From IMG/VR virus record IMGVR_UViG_3300007734_000759, positions 95,436 to 159,435 of that record: DNA of 64,000 bases. One strand, given 5' to 3'. Origin of the DNA: a virus. Below the pieces are notes generated by a model that searched no databases, was not told the DNA's origin, and saw nothing but the letters and a program-made list of their open reading frames with translations. Below, one piece after another: positions 1 through 6,492 of this stretch. Made by a program: the position numbers and the translations under genes. Every line of letters begins with the position of its first letter. Positions within the stretch are counted from its first letter, which is position 1.

Positions 1-1
1 T

Positions 2-211
2 CAAACTTTAGGACCTGTAATGGATATGCTAAAAGCATCAGGAACCCCTGTTAAGAAAATTAACGTAGACTACGACACACAGTACGTGCAAGAATATAAC
101 GTAATGAATATTCCTACCATCATTCTATTTGAGGAAGGAAGAGGGGAGTTGGGACGTCGGACAGGAGTACAAACTCAACAGTCGCTCATGGAGTGGTTTA
201 ATAATGGATAA
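2..211 (+). CDS. Thioredoxin-like protein, 5'-truncated by the window edge
   Basis: The open frame runs in from the left edge and ends at TAA 209-211; the first in-frame ATG (position 20) is internal to the fold, so the true start lies outside the window. The visible part has the thioredoxin C-terminal half: a VDYDTQYVQEYNV segment followed by the cis-proline motif NIPTIILFEEG, then a final helix ending in WFNNG. The CxxC active site would be just upstream and is not visible. Probably a small thiol-disulfide or glutaredoxin-type electron donor; a second thioredoxin-like gene lies at 1054. Confidence 0.75.
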   Translation, partial: QTLGPVMDMLKASGTPVKKINVDYDTQYVQEYNVMNIPTIILFEEGRGELGRRTGVQTQQSLMEWFNNG

Positions 212-272
212 GATGCAGTGGATTACTACAACGACATTTGGAGAAATAAAATACAAGTACATAGTAAAATGA
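204..272 (+). CDS. Possible 22-residue peptide upstream of queE
   Basis: A tiny frame starts ATG GAT AAG ATG and ends in TGA that overlaps the ATG at 269 (ATGA), the typical coupling arrangement of this genome. The peptide (MDKMQWITTTTFGEIKYKY...) has no recognisable domain. Its main value is that it supports 269 rather than GTG 218 as the start of the next gene. It may be a leader peptide or not translated at all. Confidence 0.35.
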   Translation: MDKMQWITTTTFGEIKYKYIVK

Positions 273-1042
273 ATAAAAGAATACAAGATTACGATAAAGT
301 ACTTCCAGTTTTAGAACTATACGTATGCGTTCAATCTGAAGGTTCTCGTCAAGGAAGACCTACGGTAGCAGTACGAACTACAGGATGTACTCATAGATGC
401 TACTTCGGTGAAGGTGGTTGGTGTGATAGCTGGTATACAAGTATTCATCCGGAGAAAGGAAAGTTTACATTTAACGACATTGTTAGAATGTATGACGAGA
501 ATCCAACCATCAAAGAAATGATGTTGACAGGAGGATCACCCACAATGCACCCAGCTCTAATTAACGAACTTACCCACTTTGCAAATGAAAGAGGTATCAT
601 CATCACAATGGAGACTGAAGGGTCGCATTACGTTGAAACTGACTACCCGATCGGATTACTTTCACTGAGTCCTAAGTTTGGTAACAGTGTACCTCAGGTA
701 GGAGCAGTAACACCTATGGGAGATGTTGTCGATGAGAAGTTTGTAAAACAACACAACAAGTTTCGTCTAAACTACTCAGCAATCAAAGCAATGATGGACT
801 TCCATTCCGACTATCATTTGAAACCGGTATGGGATGGAACAGAAGAAAACCTACAGGAGATTGAAGATGCTCGAGTGTTTTTAGAGATTCCAAAAGAGAA
901 AGTATGGTTAATGCCAGCAGGTGATACTAGAGAGGAACTTATTAAGATGTATCCTATCTCAATTGAGAAAGCAGCAGAGATGGGTTATAACTGGACAGGT
1001 AGAGATCACATCATAGCATACGATACTAAACGAGGAGTTTGA
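269..1042 (+). CDS. queE: QueE-like 7-carboxy-7-deazaguanine synthase (radical SAM)
   Basis: Radical SAM protein of 257 residues if started at ATG 269; the same frame can be extended to GTG 218. QueE converts 6-carboxy-tetrahydropterin to 7-carboxy-7-deazaguanine. Seen: an early VQSEG segment (residues 21-25), cysteines at 40, 44 and 52 with W-C-D at 51-53, then MMLTGGSPTMHP, corresponding to the GGEP-type SAM-binding segment, and an ETEGS segment. The spacing CX3CX7C differs from the usual CX3CX2C, with about five extra residues before the third Cys. Neighbours queD, folE and the DpdA-like gene support a deazaguanine pathway. Family assignment fairly firm; product inferred. Confidence 0.8.
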   Translation: MNKRIQDYDKVLPVLELYVCVQSEGSRQGRPTVAVRTTGCTHRCYFGEGGWCDSWYTSIHPEKGKFTFNDIVRMYDENPTIKEMMLTGGSPTMHPALINELTHFANERGIIITMETEGSHYVETDYPIGLLSLSPKFGNSVPQVGAVTPMGDVVDEKFVKQHNKFRLNYSAIKAMMDFHSDYHLKPVWDGTEENLQEIEDARVFLEIPKEKVWLMPAGDTREELIKMYPISIEKAAEMGYNWTGRDHIIAYDTKRGV

Positions 1043-1053
1043 TATTTATCTCT

Positions 1054-1359
1054 ATGAAAGATATTAAAACACCACAAGATTTTAAGGAAGCCTTGCAATC
1101 GCACAGCGAGGCTTTCTTTTTTCTATACTCAAACGGATGTGAGAGCTGTAGAGAGATTAAACCACAGGTAAGACTGTTTGAAAGTAAAACACAATCACAT
1201 GCTCCTTTCTACAACGTTTCAACTTATGGAAAAGAAGCTTTAGTAGAAAGTCTTAAACTAGAATGGGTACCTACTTTAATTCACTTAACAGAGGGTAAAG
1301 TAAGACGTATCGAAGGAGCAGATAAAATTTTAGATTACATCAATGAACGTCCTTTTTGA
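1054..1359 (+). CDS. Thioredoxin-like protein with CESC motif
   Basis: 101-residue thioredoxin-fold protein. It has FFFLYSNGCESCREIKP (CxxC, residues about 29-32) and a VPTLIHL cis-proline segment near residue 74. A TTG at 1039 would extend it, but ATG 1054 is a better start and follows a TATTTAT late-type motif at 1043-1049. It likely recycles disulfides for phage or host reductive enzymes; the partner is unknown. It overlaps the following phosphoribosyltransferase gene by 17 bases, suggesting one transcript. Confidence 0.75.
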   Translation: MKDIKTPQDFKEALQSHSEAFFFLYSNGCESCREIKPQVRLFESKTQSHAPFYNVSTYGKEALVESLKLEWVPTLIHLTEGKVRRIEGADKILDYINERPF

Positions 1360-1867
1360 CAGAAAAACAATCCAGGCCAGAGTAGAATACCTAGCTGTAA
1401 AGATATCGCAAGACCATTACGATGACCCAACACCAGTTGTATTCATCTGTCTTTTGAATGGAGGATATATGTTCTTTTCCGATCTTACAAGAGAAATAGA
1501 CTTTCCAATCGAGTGTGAGTTTATGAGAGTAAAGAGTTACGTATCTAAAAAGAAACAAGGGGATATTCAAATCACAAAAGATCTAGAAACTCCAGTCACA
1601 GGTAAGCACGTCTACATCGTAGACGACATTTACGATACAGGTAACACTATGAAAGCAGTAGCAGAGTACTTACATATTAAAGAACCTGCTTCTATTAATA
1701 TGGTTACACTCACGAAGAGAAGAGAAAACAAAATCAATCCAACAGAGATTCCACATATTAGATCTTTCCTATATGGGTTTGAAATTAACGATGAGTGGAT
1801 TATCGGATACGGCTGCGATAAAGAAGACGGCACAGGAAGGAACATTCCAGGAATCGTTGCAATCTAA
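1343..1867 (+). CDS. Purine phosphoribosyltransferase (hypoxanthine/guanine type)
   Basis: 174 residues, the usual size of bacterial hypoxanthine-guanine phosphoribosyltransferases. The PRPP-binding signature VYIVDDIYDTGNTM sits near residues 93-106, preceded by a FICLLNGGYMF loop and followed by an aromatic YGFEINDEWIIGYG segment typical of the purine-binding end. The reaction would join a purine base to PRPP to give the nucleotide. In this setting it may salvage purines or act on a deazapurine base, but that is inference. Starts inside the 3' end of the thioredoxin-like gene. Confidence 0.8.
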   Translation: MNVLFDRKTIQARVEYLAVKISQDHYDDPTPVVFICLLNGGYMFFSDLTREIDFPIECEFMRVKSYVSKKKQGDIQITKDLETPVTGKHVYIVDDIYDTGNTMKAVAEYLHIKEPASINMVTLTKRRENKINPTEIPHIRSFLYGFEINDEWIIGYGCDKEDGTGRNIPGIVAI

Positions 1868-1896
1868 TCAATTGTTTTGTATATTAAGAGAAAAAT

Positions 1897-2376
1897 ATGT
1901 TTTTAAACGCACATCAAATCGAACCCTTAATTCAAGGAACACCAGGAAAGAAAGCTCAAGTAGGTATTGATCTTACCGTTTGTGATATCAAATCAATCCA
2001 CGGAGGAGCTTTATTGAAAGATAAAACAGAACTACAACCCTACGCAACTAAGGCGTTAGACACCTTTGACGGTAAAGAAGGATGGTACCTAATCTCAGGA
2101 CATGCTTACTCAGTAACATTTGACCAAGGAGTTAAACTAGGAAGTATTCACACAGCCTTTATTCGACACCGTAGTTCTCTCTTACGTATGGGATGGACCT
2201 GTACAAGCGGAGTATACGATCCAGGATTCGAAGTAGATCAAATGGGAGCAGTGCTTATGGGTAATTGTAATATCTTCATCGAGAAAGGAGCTCGCATTGC
2301 TCAGATTGTTGTAGCAGAAAATTATAATGCAGACCTCTACAATGGCCAATGGCAGGGTCAAAAGGATGTTAAGTAG
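1897..2376 (+). CDS. dUTPase / dCTP deaminase superfamily protein
   Basis: 159 residues. Motifs of the trimeric dUTPase/Dcd fold are visible in order: QVGIDLTV (residues 22-29), RHRSSLLRMGW (about 90-100), GVYDPGFEVDQMG (about 105-117) and KGARIAQIVVAE near 130-141. The family hydrolyses dUTP or deaminates dCTP, keeping uracil out of DNA and feeding dUMP to thymidylate synthase; a thyA gene lies at 41689. The sequence does not let me choose between dUTPase, dCTP deaminase or the bifunctional form. It is the last gene before a late-type motif. Confidence 0.8.
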   Translation: MFLNAHQIEPLIQGTPGKKAQVGIDLTVCDIKSIHGGALLKDKTELQPYATKALDTFDGKEGWYLISGHAYSVTFDQGVKLGSIHTAFIRHRSSLLRMGWTCTSGVYDPGFEVDQMGAVLMGNCNIFIEKGARIAQIVVAENYNADLYNGQWQGQKDVK

Positions 2377-2386
2377 TAATGTAGAC

Positions 2387-2393
2387 TATTTAT
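2387..2393 (+). promoter_or_regulatory. Late-type promoter motif TATTTAT
   Basis: CTATTTATTATAAAA lies 14 bases before the ATG of the packaged-protein candidate at 2407. The same motif precedes the other candidates at 8836 and 40785 and several homing endonuclease genes. It resembles T4-family late -10 boxes in composition and position, but no -35-like element is visible. Promoter function is inferred. Confidence 0.5.
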
Positions 2394-2406
2394 TATAAAA
2401 CATAAG

Positions 2407-3267
2407 ATGGCACGAGTATTAAACGAGCAATTTATTAGAATGCAAAAGCTTGCTGGAGTAATTACAGAAGGTGAGTATAAGATGAAGATGCAAGAAGCTG
2501 ATGAACAACAACTTGAAAAAGTAGCAGATGCAGTTGAAAAAAAGGCAGAACAAGTTGCAGACGATCCTGAAAAAGCAAAACAAATATTAGCCGCAGTGAA
2601 GGCGGCAGGTATAGATATGAATCTCGTAGCACAAGCAGCTGCGCAACTCAAACAGGGAAAAGATCCTAAAGATGTTTTAACATCGATAGATAGTAAAGCA
2701 CAAAAGGAAGTCACAGAAGGAGACAATGATAGTGTAAAAACATCTAAAACAAAGAAACTGTTACAGAACATGGGGCTAGGCTTCCTAGTTGGCGGATCAG
2801 CAGGATTCCTGGGTGCAGCAGGTATAGCAGGAGCAGCATTACTTTCAGGACCAGTTGCACCAGCTGTACTTTTTGCTGCTTTCCTATTAGGAGGAGGAGC
2901 GATAGGAGCAGGAATCGGCGCAGCCAATACCAACCGAGGCGATACAGGAGGTAACATACCAGACTACATACTTATTCAGAACGCCCAAAAGGATTTTGAC
3001 GAAGAGCAAGACAAAGCTTACAGAGAAACAGGCCGTCATAGAGAAACACCTAAAAGGGATCAAATTTATATTGTCGATAACGGTGCTACACCCGAAGAAC
3101 TTAAAGGTAAGGATTTATGGAGAAGAAGTTACAAAAATCGGGATGTATTGATTGATTTGTCAAACATTCCTATCTCAACAGACCGGCGTTTCGTACTATC
3201 TCCCGAATTAGAAAAAGAAAAAGAAGAATTAGCTCGACTTTCAGATAAGGCATGGCGAGGACGTTGA
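2407..3267 (+). CDS. Putative virion-packaged protein with capsid-targeting-like leader and hydrophobic core
   Basis: 286 residues of unknown function. The N-terminus, L-N-E-Q-F-I-R-M-Q-K-L-A-G-V-I-T-E-G, is shared with the proteins at 8836 and 9174 and partly with 40785. It ends I-T-E|G, matching the (I/L)-x-E cleavage rule of T4-type prohead proteases. Next comes a charged helical segment (about 25-110), then a Gly/Ala-rich hydrophobic stretch (about 120-175) able to form a membrane hairpin, then a basic/acidic soluble tail. Inference: an internal head protein that is cleaved and perhaps ejected with DNA. A TATTTAT motif just upstream fits late expression. Confidence 0.65.
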   Translation: MARVLNEQFIRMQKLAGVITEGEYKMKMQEADEQQLEKVADAVEKKAEQVADDPEKAKQILAAVKAAGIDMNLVAQAAAQLKQGKDPKDVLTSIDSKAQKEVTEGDNDSVKTSKTKKLLQNMGLGFLVGGSAGFLGAAGIAGAALLSGPVAPAVLFAAFLLGGGAIGAGIGAANTNRGDTGGNIPDYILIQNAQKDFDEEQDKAYRETGRHRETPKRDQIYIVDNGATPEELKGKDLWRRSYKNRDVLIDLSNIPISTDRRFVLSPELEKEKEELARLSDKAWRGR

Positions 3268-3303
3268 GTAATATTATAAACTATATTCTTAAAAAATCTT
3301 AAC

Positions 3304-3328
3304 AAGCCAACTTTATGTTGGCTTTTTC
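3304..3328 (+). terminator. Rho-independent terminator, overlapping the queD promoter
   Basis: Perfect 8-bp stem AAGCCAAC/GTTGGCTT (3304-3311 and 3317-3324) with a 5-base loop and a T-run. The TTG in its 3' arm is correctly placed to be the -33 box of the next promoter. Confidence 0.85.
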
Positions 3329-3348
3329 TTTTTCTGTGCGTATCTTTA
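3318..3348 (+). promoter_or_regulatory. Promoter for queD (TTG / TATCTTTA)
   Basis: TTG at 3318-3320 and TATCTTTA at 3341-3348, 20 bases between, matching the Bacteroidetes -33/-7 pattern. The gene's ATG is only 5 bases past the -7 box, so the mRNA would be leaderless or nearly so. Confidence 0.75.
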
Positions 3349-3353
3349 AGTAT

Positions 3354-3695
3354 ATGAAAAAATACATAGAAGTAAGATTAGACATTGAAGGTTTACACAA
3401 CTGGCCAGATTGTAACCTACCACACGTAGATTATTTAGCACATCTACATCGTCACACATTCCAGATCTTCTGTAGATCAGAAGTTAGCCATGGTAATCGA
3501 GATATTGAATTCATCGATCTCAAGCACAGAGTTAAGAAGTACATTGCCAACACTTGGTACGATCCAGCTTACGGATGCTGCAACTTTGGTGCAATGAGTT
3601 GTGAAATGATTGCCGAAGACCTACTAAACTATTTTGGATTTTGTAGAGTATCTGTATCAGAAGATGGTGAGTTTTTTGGAATTGTTGAAATCTAA
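3354..3695 (+). CDS. queD: 6-carboxy-tetrahydropterin synthase-like protein (QueD)
   Basis: 113 residues. An upstream ATG (3315) lies inside the terminator/promoter, so 3354 is chosen. QueD makes 6-carboxy-5,6,7,8-tetrahydropterin from dihydroneopterin triphosphate. Seen: a zinc-ligand-type LHRHTFQIFC segment, a FIDLKHRVKKYI helix, and SCEMIAEDLLNYF, which matches the family's S-E-x-x-A segment. A catalytic Cys in the usual place is less clear. It lies between FolE upstream chemistry (4180) and QueE (269), giving the GTP to CDG route. Ends with TAATG overlap into the kinase gene. Confidence 0.75.
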   Translation: MKKYIEVRLDIEGLHNWPDCNLPHVDYLAHLHRHTFQIFCRSEVSHGNRDIEFIDLKHRVKKYIANTWYDPAYGCCNFGAMSCEMIAEDLLNYFGFCRVSVSEDGEFFGIVEI

Positions 3696-4177
3696 TGAAA
3701 GTATTGTTCCTATTCGGAGAGATCTGCTCAGGTAAGAGCACATATGATCCAGGAGCTGAGTATCACAGATACACAGTATCATCAGTAGTTAAAAAAATAA
3801 TGCAAACAGAGGATAGAGCATTGCTTCAAGATTCTAAACACCTTACCGAGCACATTGCAAACACGATTTGTGAAGACATCTTCTACTATCAGAATTTTGT
3901 ATTCGTTGATGAGCAAAGTACTCCTCAATATTTCGTGGTAGACGGGATTAGACAGTATGAAATACTAACTATCATTGAAGATTATTTGACACGTACCTAC
4001 CCGAGTTTAACACTGGAATACAAGTGGTTGGAAGTGGATCGAGAAGAACGTAAACGTAGATTTGAAGCTCGTAAGGATGTTAAAGATACTTTATCATTTG
4101 AAGAAGCAGAAAAAAGAGATAATGAGTTGGGATTATCAACTTTATTTAGTATATTAAAAGAACAAAATAAAATTTAA
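3695..4177 (+). CDS. P-loop nucleotide kinase
   Basis: 160 residues. Walker A GEICSGKST is at residues 8-16 and FFVVDGIRQYEIL follows near residue 90 as a Walker-B-like strand. A lid-type basic region, DREERKRRFEARKDV, near residue 125 resembles adenylate/dephospho-CoA/deoxynucleotide kinases. It probably phosphorylates a (deoxy)nucleotide, perhaps the modified one in this cluster, but the substrate cannot be read from sequence. Its start overlaps the queD stop and it ends two bases before folE. Confidence 0.65.
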   Translation: MKVLFLFGEICSGKSTYDPGAEYHRYTVSSVVKKIMQTEDRALLQDSKHLTEHIANTICEDIFYYQNFVFVDEQSTPQYFVVDGIRQYEILTIIEDYLTRTYPSLTLEYKWLEVDREERKRRFEARKDVKDTLSFEEAEKRDNELGLSTLFSILKEQNKI

Positions 4178-4179
4178 GT

Positions 4180-4821
4180 ATGGAGTTATTGAAAAAGCCT
4201 AATGGCAACATTGTACGAACTGAGGAGGAAAAAGCTCAAATGATCGAACAAGCAGCTGTGTATTATGGTCAGTTTTTGAACGCTTTAGGGTTTGACTGGG
4301 CTGCTGATGCACACTCAGCAGATACCCCACGTCGAGTGGCTAAAGCATGGGTACATGATTTAATTAAAGGATCAATTAATGCAGAGCCGAAAATTACTGC
4401 TTTTCCTAATGATGAAGGGTACACGGGTATTATAGCACAAACAAGGATACCGGTGGTGAGTATGTGCGCACACCACAACTTGCAATTCGTTGGTATCTGC
4501 CATGCGGCCTACATACCAGGAAAGGAAAACACCGACATGGTTATTGGCCTAAGCAAGCTGAACCGCATTGTAGATTTCTATGCTCGCAGACCTCAGATTC
4601 AGGAAAGTTTGACCAAACAGATCCATGATCATATTGATCGTTTATGTGTAGGTAATCGTGGAGTTGCTGTGGTAATCGAATCACAACACAATTGTGTACG
4701 TTGTCGACAACTTAACCACGAAAGTGTTATGAAAACCTCTCAACTATCTGGATACTTCTTCACGAATGAAATAGGCACTCGCACTGAGTTGTTTTCTCTA
4801 ATCGAGAACTCCAGACTTTAA
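4180..4821 (+). CDS. folE: GTP cyclohydrolase I
   Basis: 213 residues, full length for FolE. The enzyme opens GTP to 7,8-dihydroneopterin triphosphate, the first step toward folates and deazapurines. Diagnostic parts are present: SADTPRRVAKAW, the zinc/active-site C-A-H-H-N-L-Q-F segment near residue 95, GLSKLNRIVDFYARRPQIQE, and the C-V-R-C-R segment near residue 171 supplying another metal Cys. Immediately follows the kinase gene. With QueD and QueE it completes GTP to 7-carboxy-7-deazaguanine. Confidence 0.92.
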   Translation: MELLKKPNGNIVRTEEEKAQMIEQAAVYYGQFLNALGFDWAADAHSADTPRRVAKAWVHDLIKGSINAEPKITAFPNDEGYTGIIAQTRIPVVSMCAHHNLQFVGICHAAYIPGKENTDMVIGLSKLNRIVDFYARRPQIQESLTKQIHDHIDRLCVGNRGVAVVIESQHNCVRCRQLNHESVMKTSQLSGYFFTNEIGTRTELFSLIENSRL

Positions 4822-4839
4822 TCTTTCAGGAATGTCGGC

Positions 4840-4846
4840 TATTTAT
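4840..4846 (+). promoter_or_regulatory. Late-type promoter motif TATTTAT
   Basis: GGCTATTTATTACAAA occurs 19 bases before the homing endonuclease ATG at 4865. Homing endonuclease genes elsewhere in this window (44231, 50227) also follow this motif. Confidence 0.45.
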
Positions 4847-4864
4847 TACAAATAAACTAATACA

Positions 4865-5614
4865 ATGGCTGACATTTCATCTATTAAAGTTAACAAAGGA
4901 GATGTGTTTGGACACTGGACTGTTGTAAGCATCTACACAGCCCAGAAGGTTGAGTGTGTATGTAGATGTGGGTATGTTAAAGAACAAAGACAAACAGACC
5001 TACTCAGAGGGGCAACTAAACAATGTCCAAGTTGCTATGCTAAAAAACCTAAGGCAGGAATTGAAACAGGAAAGAGGTTTGGTAAGTGGACGGTTGTCGA
5101 CGTTGAGGACTATACCTACCTGTATAGGAGGAATGGAAAGGTACTAGAGAGGCAGTATAGATGTATTTGCGATTGTGGAACAGAAAAGTACATCAGAACA
5201 TCACACATAACCAGAGGGCTATCAAAACAATGTGGCACGTGCCGTATGATGGATTACTCGGTAAGTACCGTAGGTTGTATACCAACCACAGATATTAAGA
5301 GGTATAAGGCAGGAGCAGCCAAGCGAAATAAGGAATGGAATATCACTTCCGAGTACTTATACGAACTATACGAGAAGCAAAATAGGCTTTGTGCTCTGAC
5401 AGGTATACCCATACAGTTTTCTCAAAAAGGTATAGGGACTCCAGGAGCTAAGGATGTTAGCACAGCTTCTCTTGATCGAATAGATTCGACGAAAGGGTAC
5501 ACACCTGATAACATACAGTGGATACATAAGGATGTAAATAAAATGAAAATGGATTTGGAAGAACTAAATTTTCTTCGTATAGTTAAACAAATATACGAAT
5601 ACAAACAACTATAA
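4865..5614 (+). CDS. HNH homing endonuclease with two Cys-rich repeats
   Basis: 249 residues. Two related zinc-binding repeats (about 1-65 and 60-137) share the pattern FGxWTVV...C-x-C-x-CG...QC-x-x-C. A C-terminal nuclease-like part follows: RLCALTGIPI, then SLDRIDSTKGYTPDNIQWIHKDVNKMK, typical of phage HNH-type proteins where D-R-I-D and N-I-Q replace the canonical core. It lies alone between folE and the DpdA-like gene, the expected placement of a free-standing mobile endonuclease. It likely cuts a neighbouring locus in endonuclease-free relatives. Confidence 0.75.
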   Translation: MADISSIKVNKGDVFGHWTVVSIYTAQKVECVCRCGYVKEQRQTDLLRGATKQCPSCYAKKPKAGIETGKRFGKWTVVDVEDYTYLYRRNGKVLERQYRCICDCGTEKYIRTSHITRGLSKQCGTCRMMDYSVSTVGCIPTTDIKRYKAGAAKRNKEWNITSEYLYELYEKQNRLCALTGIPIQFSQKGIGTPGAKDVSTASLDRIDSTKGYTPDNIQWIHKDVNKMKMDLEELNFLRIVKQIYEYKQL

Positions 5615-5624
5615 AAAAATTAAT

Positions 5625-6419
5625 ATGATGGATTTCTATGTAATATCTCCAGTAAGTGATCTTTCACCTATGGATCTAGGTAACCGAATCTTCGTATTGG
5701 CTCACCTATGGGTACAGTTCCCACACTATCAGAATCACATTCTACAGAAAAAGGAAGAAGGATACTGGATTACCTTAGATAACTCTGCAGCAGAACGAGC
5801 TCTAGTAACAGAGGATGTATTAATTGACGTATGCCACGAATTGATGCCTGACGAAGTAATTGCACCTGATGTATTGTTCGATAAGGATGCAACTATCCAA
5901 AACGCAATCAAGTTTAGAGAGCGAATGGAAGAAGAAGGATTGTTAGGTACTATCGACATCTTCTTTTGCCCTCAAGGAGCAACTAAAGAGGATTGGTTAG
6001 AGGCATACGAATGGGGTATCAACCAAGACTGGATTAATGTAATTGGTTTCTCTAAGATTGCTATTCCAAATGCATGGCTTCCAGAGTGGAAAGATGATCA
6101 AGGAATCAAAGAAGCTCGTCATGCAGCATACGATTACCTGAAGGAAAGAGATATGTTAAAGAAGCCTATCCATTGCCTTGGCCAGGGGGATCCAACAGAA
6201 TTCACATACTACGACCATCCAATGATGCGAAGCACAGACTCAGTATTCCCAGTACTAGCTGCTTCTTTAGGACAGGACTTCCGCATTGATCACGAGACTC
6301 GTACTCCAACACCTCACAACTTCTTAGAGACTTACGATATGAGTAAAGTAGATAAGGAGCTTATCAGAGCTAATGTTGAGTTCTTGAAGATGAGTTGTAC
6401 AGGAGATCTATTAATCTAA
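5625..6419 (+). CDS. TGT/DpdA-like deazaguanine DNA transglycosylase
   Basis: 264 residues resembling phage members of the tRNA-guanine transglycosylase superfamily (DpdA group), which exchange guanine in DNA for a 7-deazaguanine base. Seen: ITLDNSAAER near residue 50, in the position of the TGT D-S-G motif; PDVLFDKDATI near 80; a TIM-barrel-like strand IDIFFCPQGA; and KPIHCLGQGDPTEF followed by MMRSTDSVFPVLAASLG near residues 185-225, a DpdA-like R-S-x-D stretch. The position after queE, queD and folE supports the call. A divergent relative with another substrate is possible. Confidence 0.68.
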   Translation: MMDFYVISPVSDLSPMDLGNRIFVLAHLWVQFPHYQNHILQKKEEGYWITLDNSAAERALVTEDVLIDVCHELMPDEVIAPDVLFDKDATIQNAIKFRERMEEEGLLGTIDIFFCPQGATKEDWLEAYEWGINQDWINVIGFSKIAIPNAWLPEWKDDQGIKEARHAAYDYLKERDMLKKPIHCLGQGDPTEFTYYDHPMMRSTDSVFPVLAASLGQDFRIDHETRTPTPHNFLETYDMSKVDKELIRANVEFLKMSCTGDLLI

Positions 6420-6441
6420 CACACCACCCAGATGATAAATC

Positions 6442-6470
6442 AAGCCAACTTTTTGTTGGCTTTTTTATTT
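6442..6470 (+). terminator. Rho-independent terminator, overlapping the polA promoter
   Basis: Same 8-bp stem AAGCCAAC/GTTGGCTT as at 3304, with loop TTTTT and a run of six T. As at queD, the TTG of the 3' arm doubles as the -33 box of the downstream promoter. Confidence 0.88.
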
Positions 6471-6486
6471 TTTATGCGTATCTTTA
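6456..6486 (+). promoter_or_regulatory. Promoter for DNA polymerase gene
   Basis: TTG at 6456-6458 and TATCTTTA at 6479-6486 with the same 20-base spacing as at queD. The ATG at 6493 is 6 bases past the -7 box, again implying a leaderless mRNA. Confidence 0.75.
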
Positions 6487-6492
6487 ATCAAT

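Noticed and set aside
2358-2957. 199-residue minus-strand frame over the packaged-protein gene
   Set aside because: It is a low-complexity shadow (long Ala/Ser/Cys runs) of the well-supported + strand gene, with no start context or promoter.
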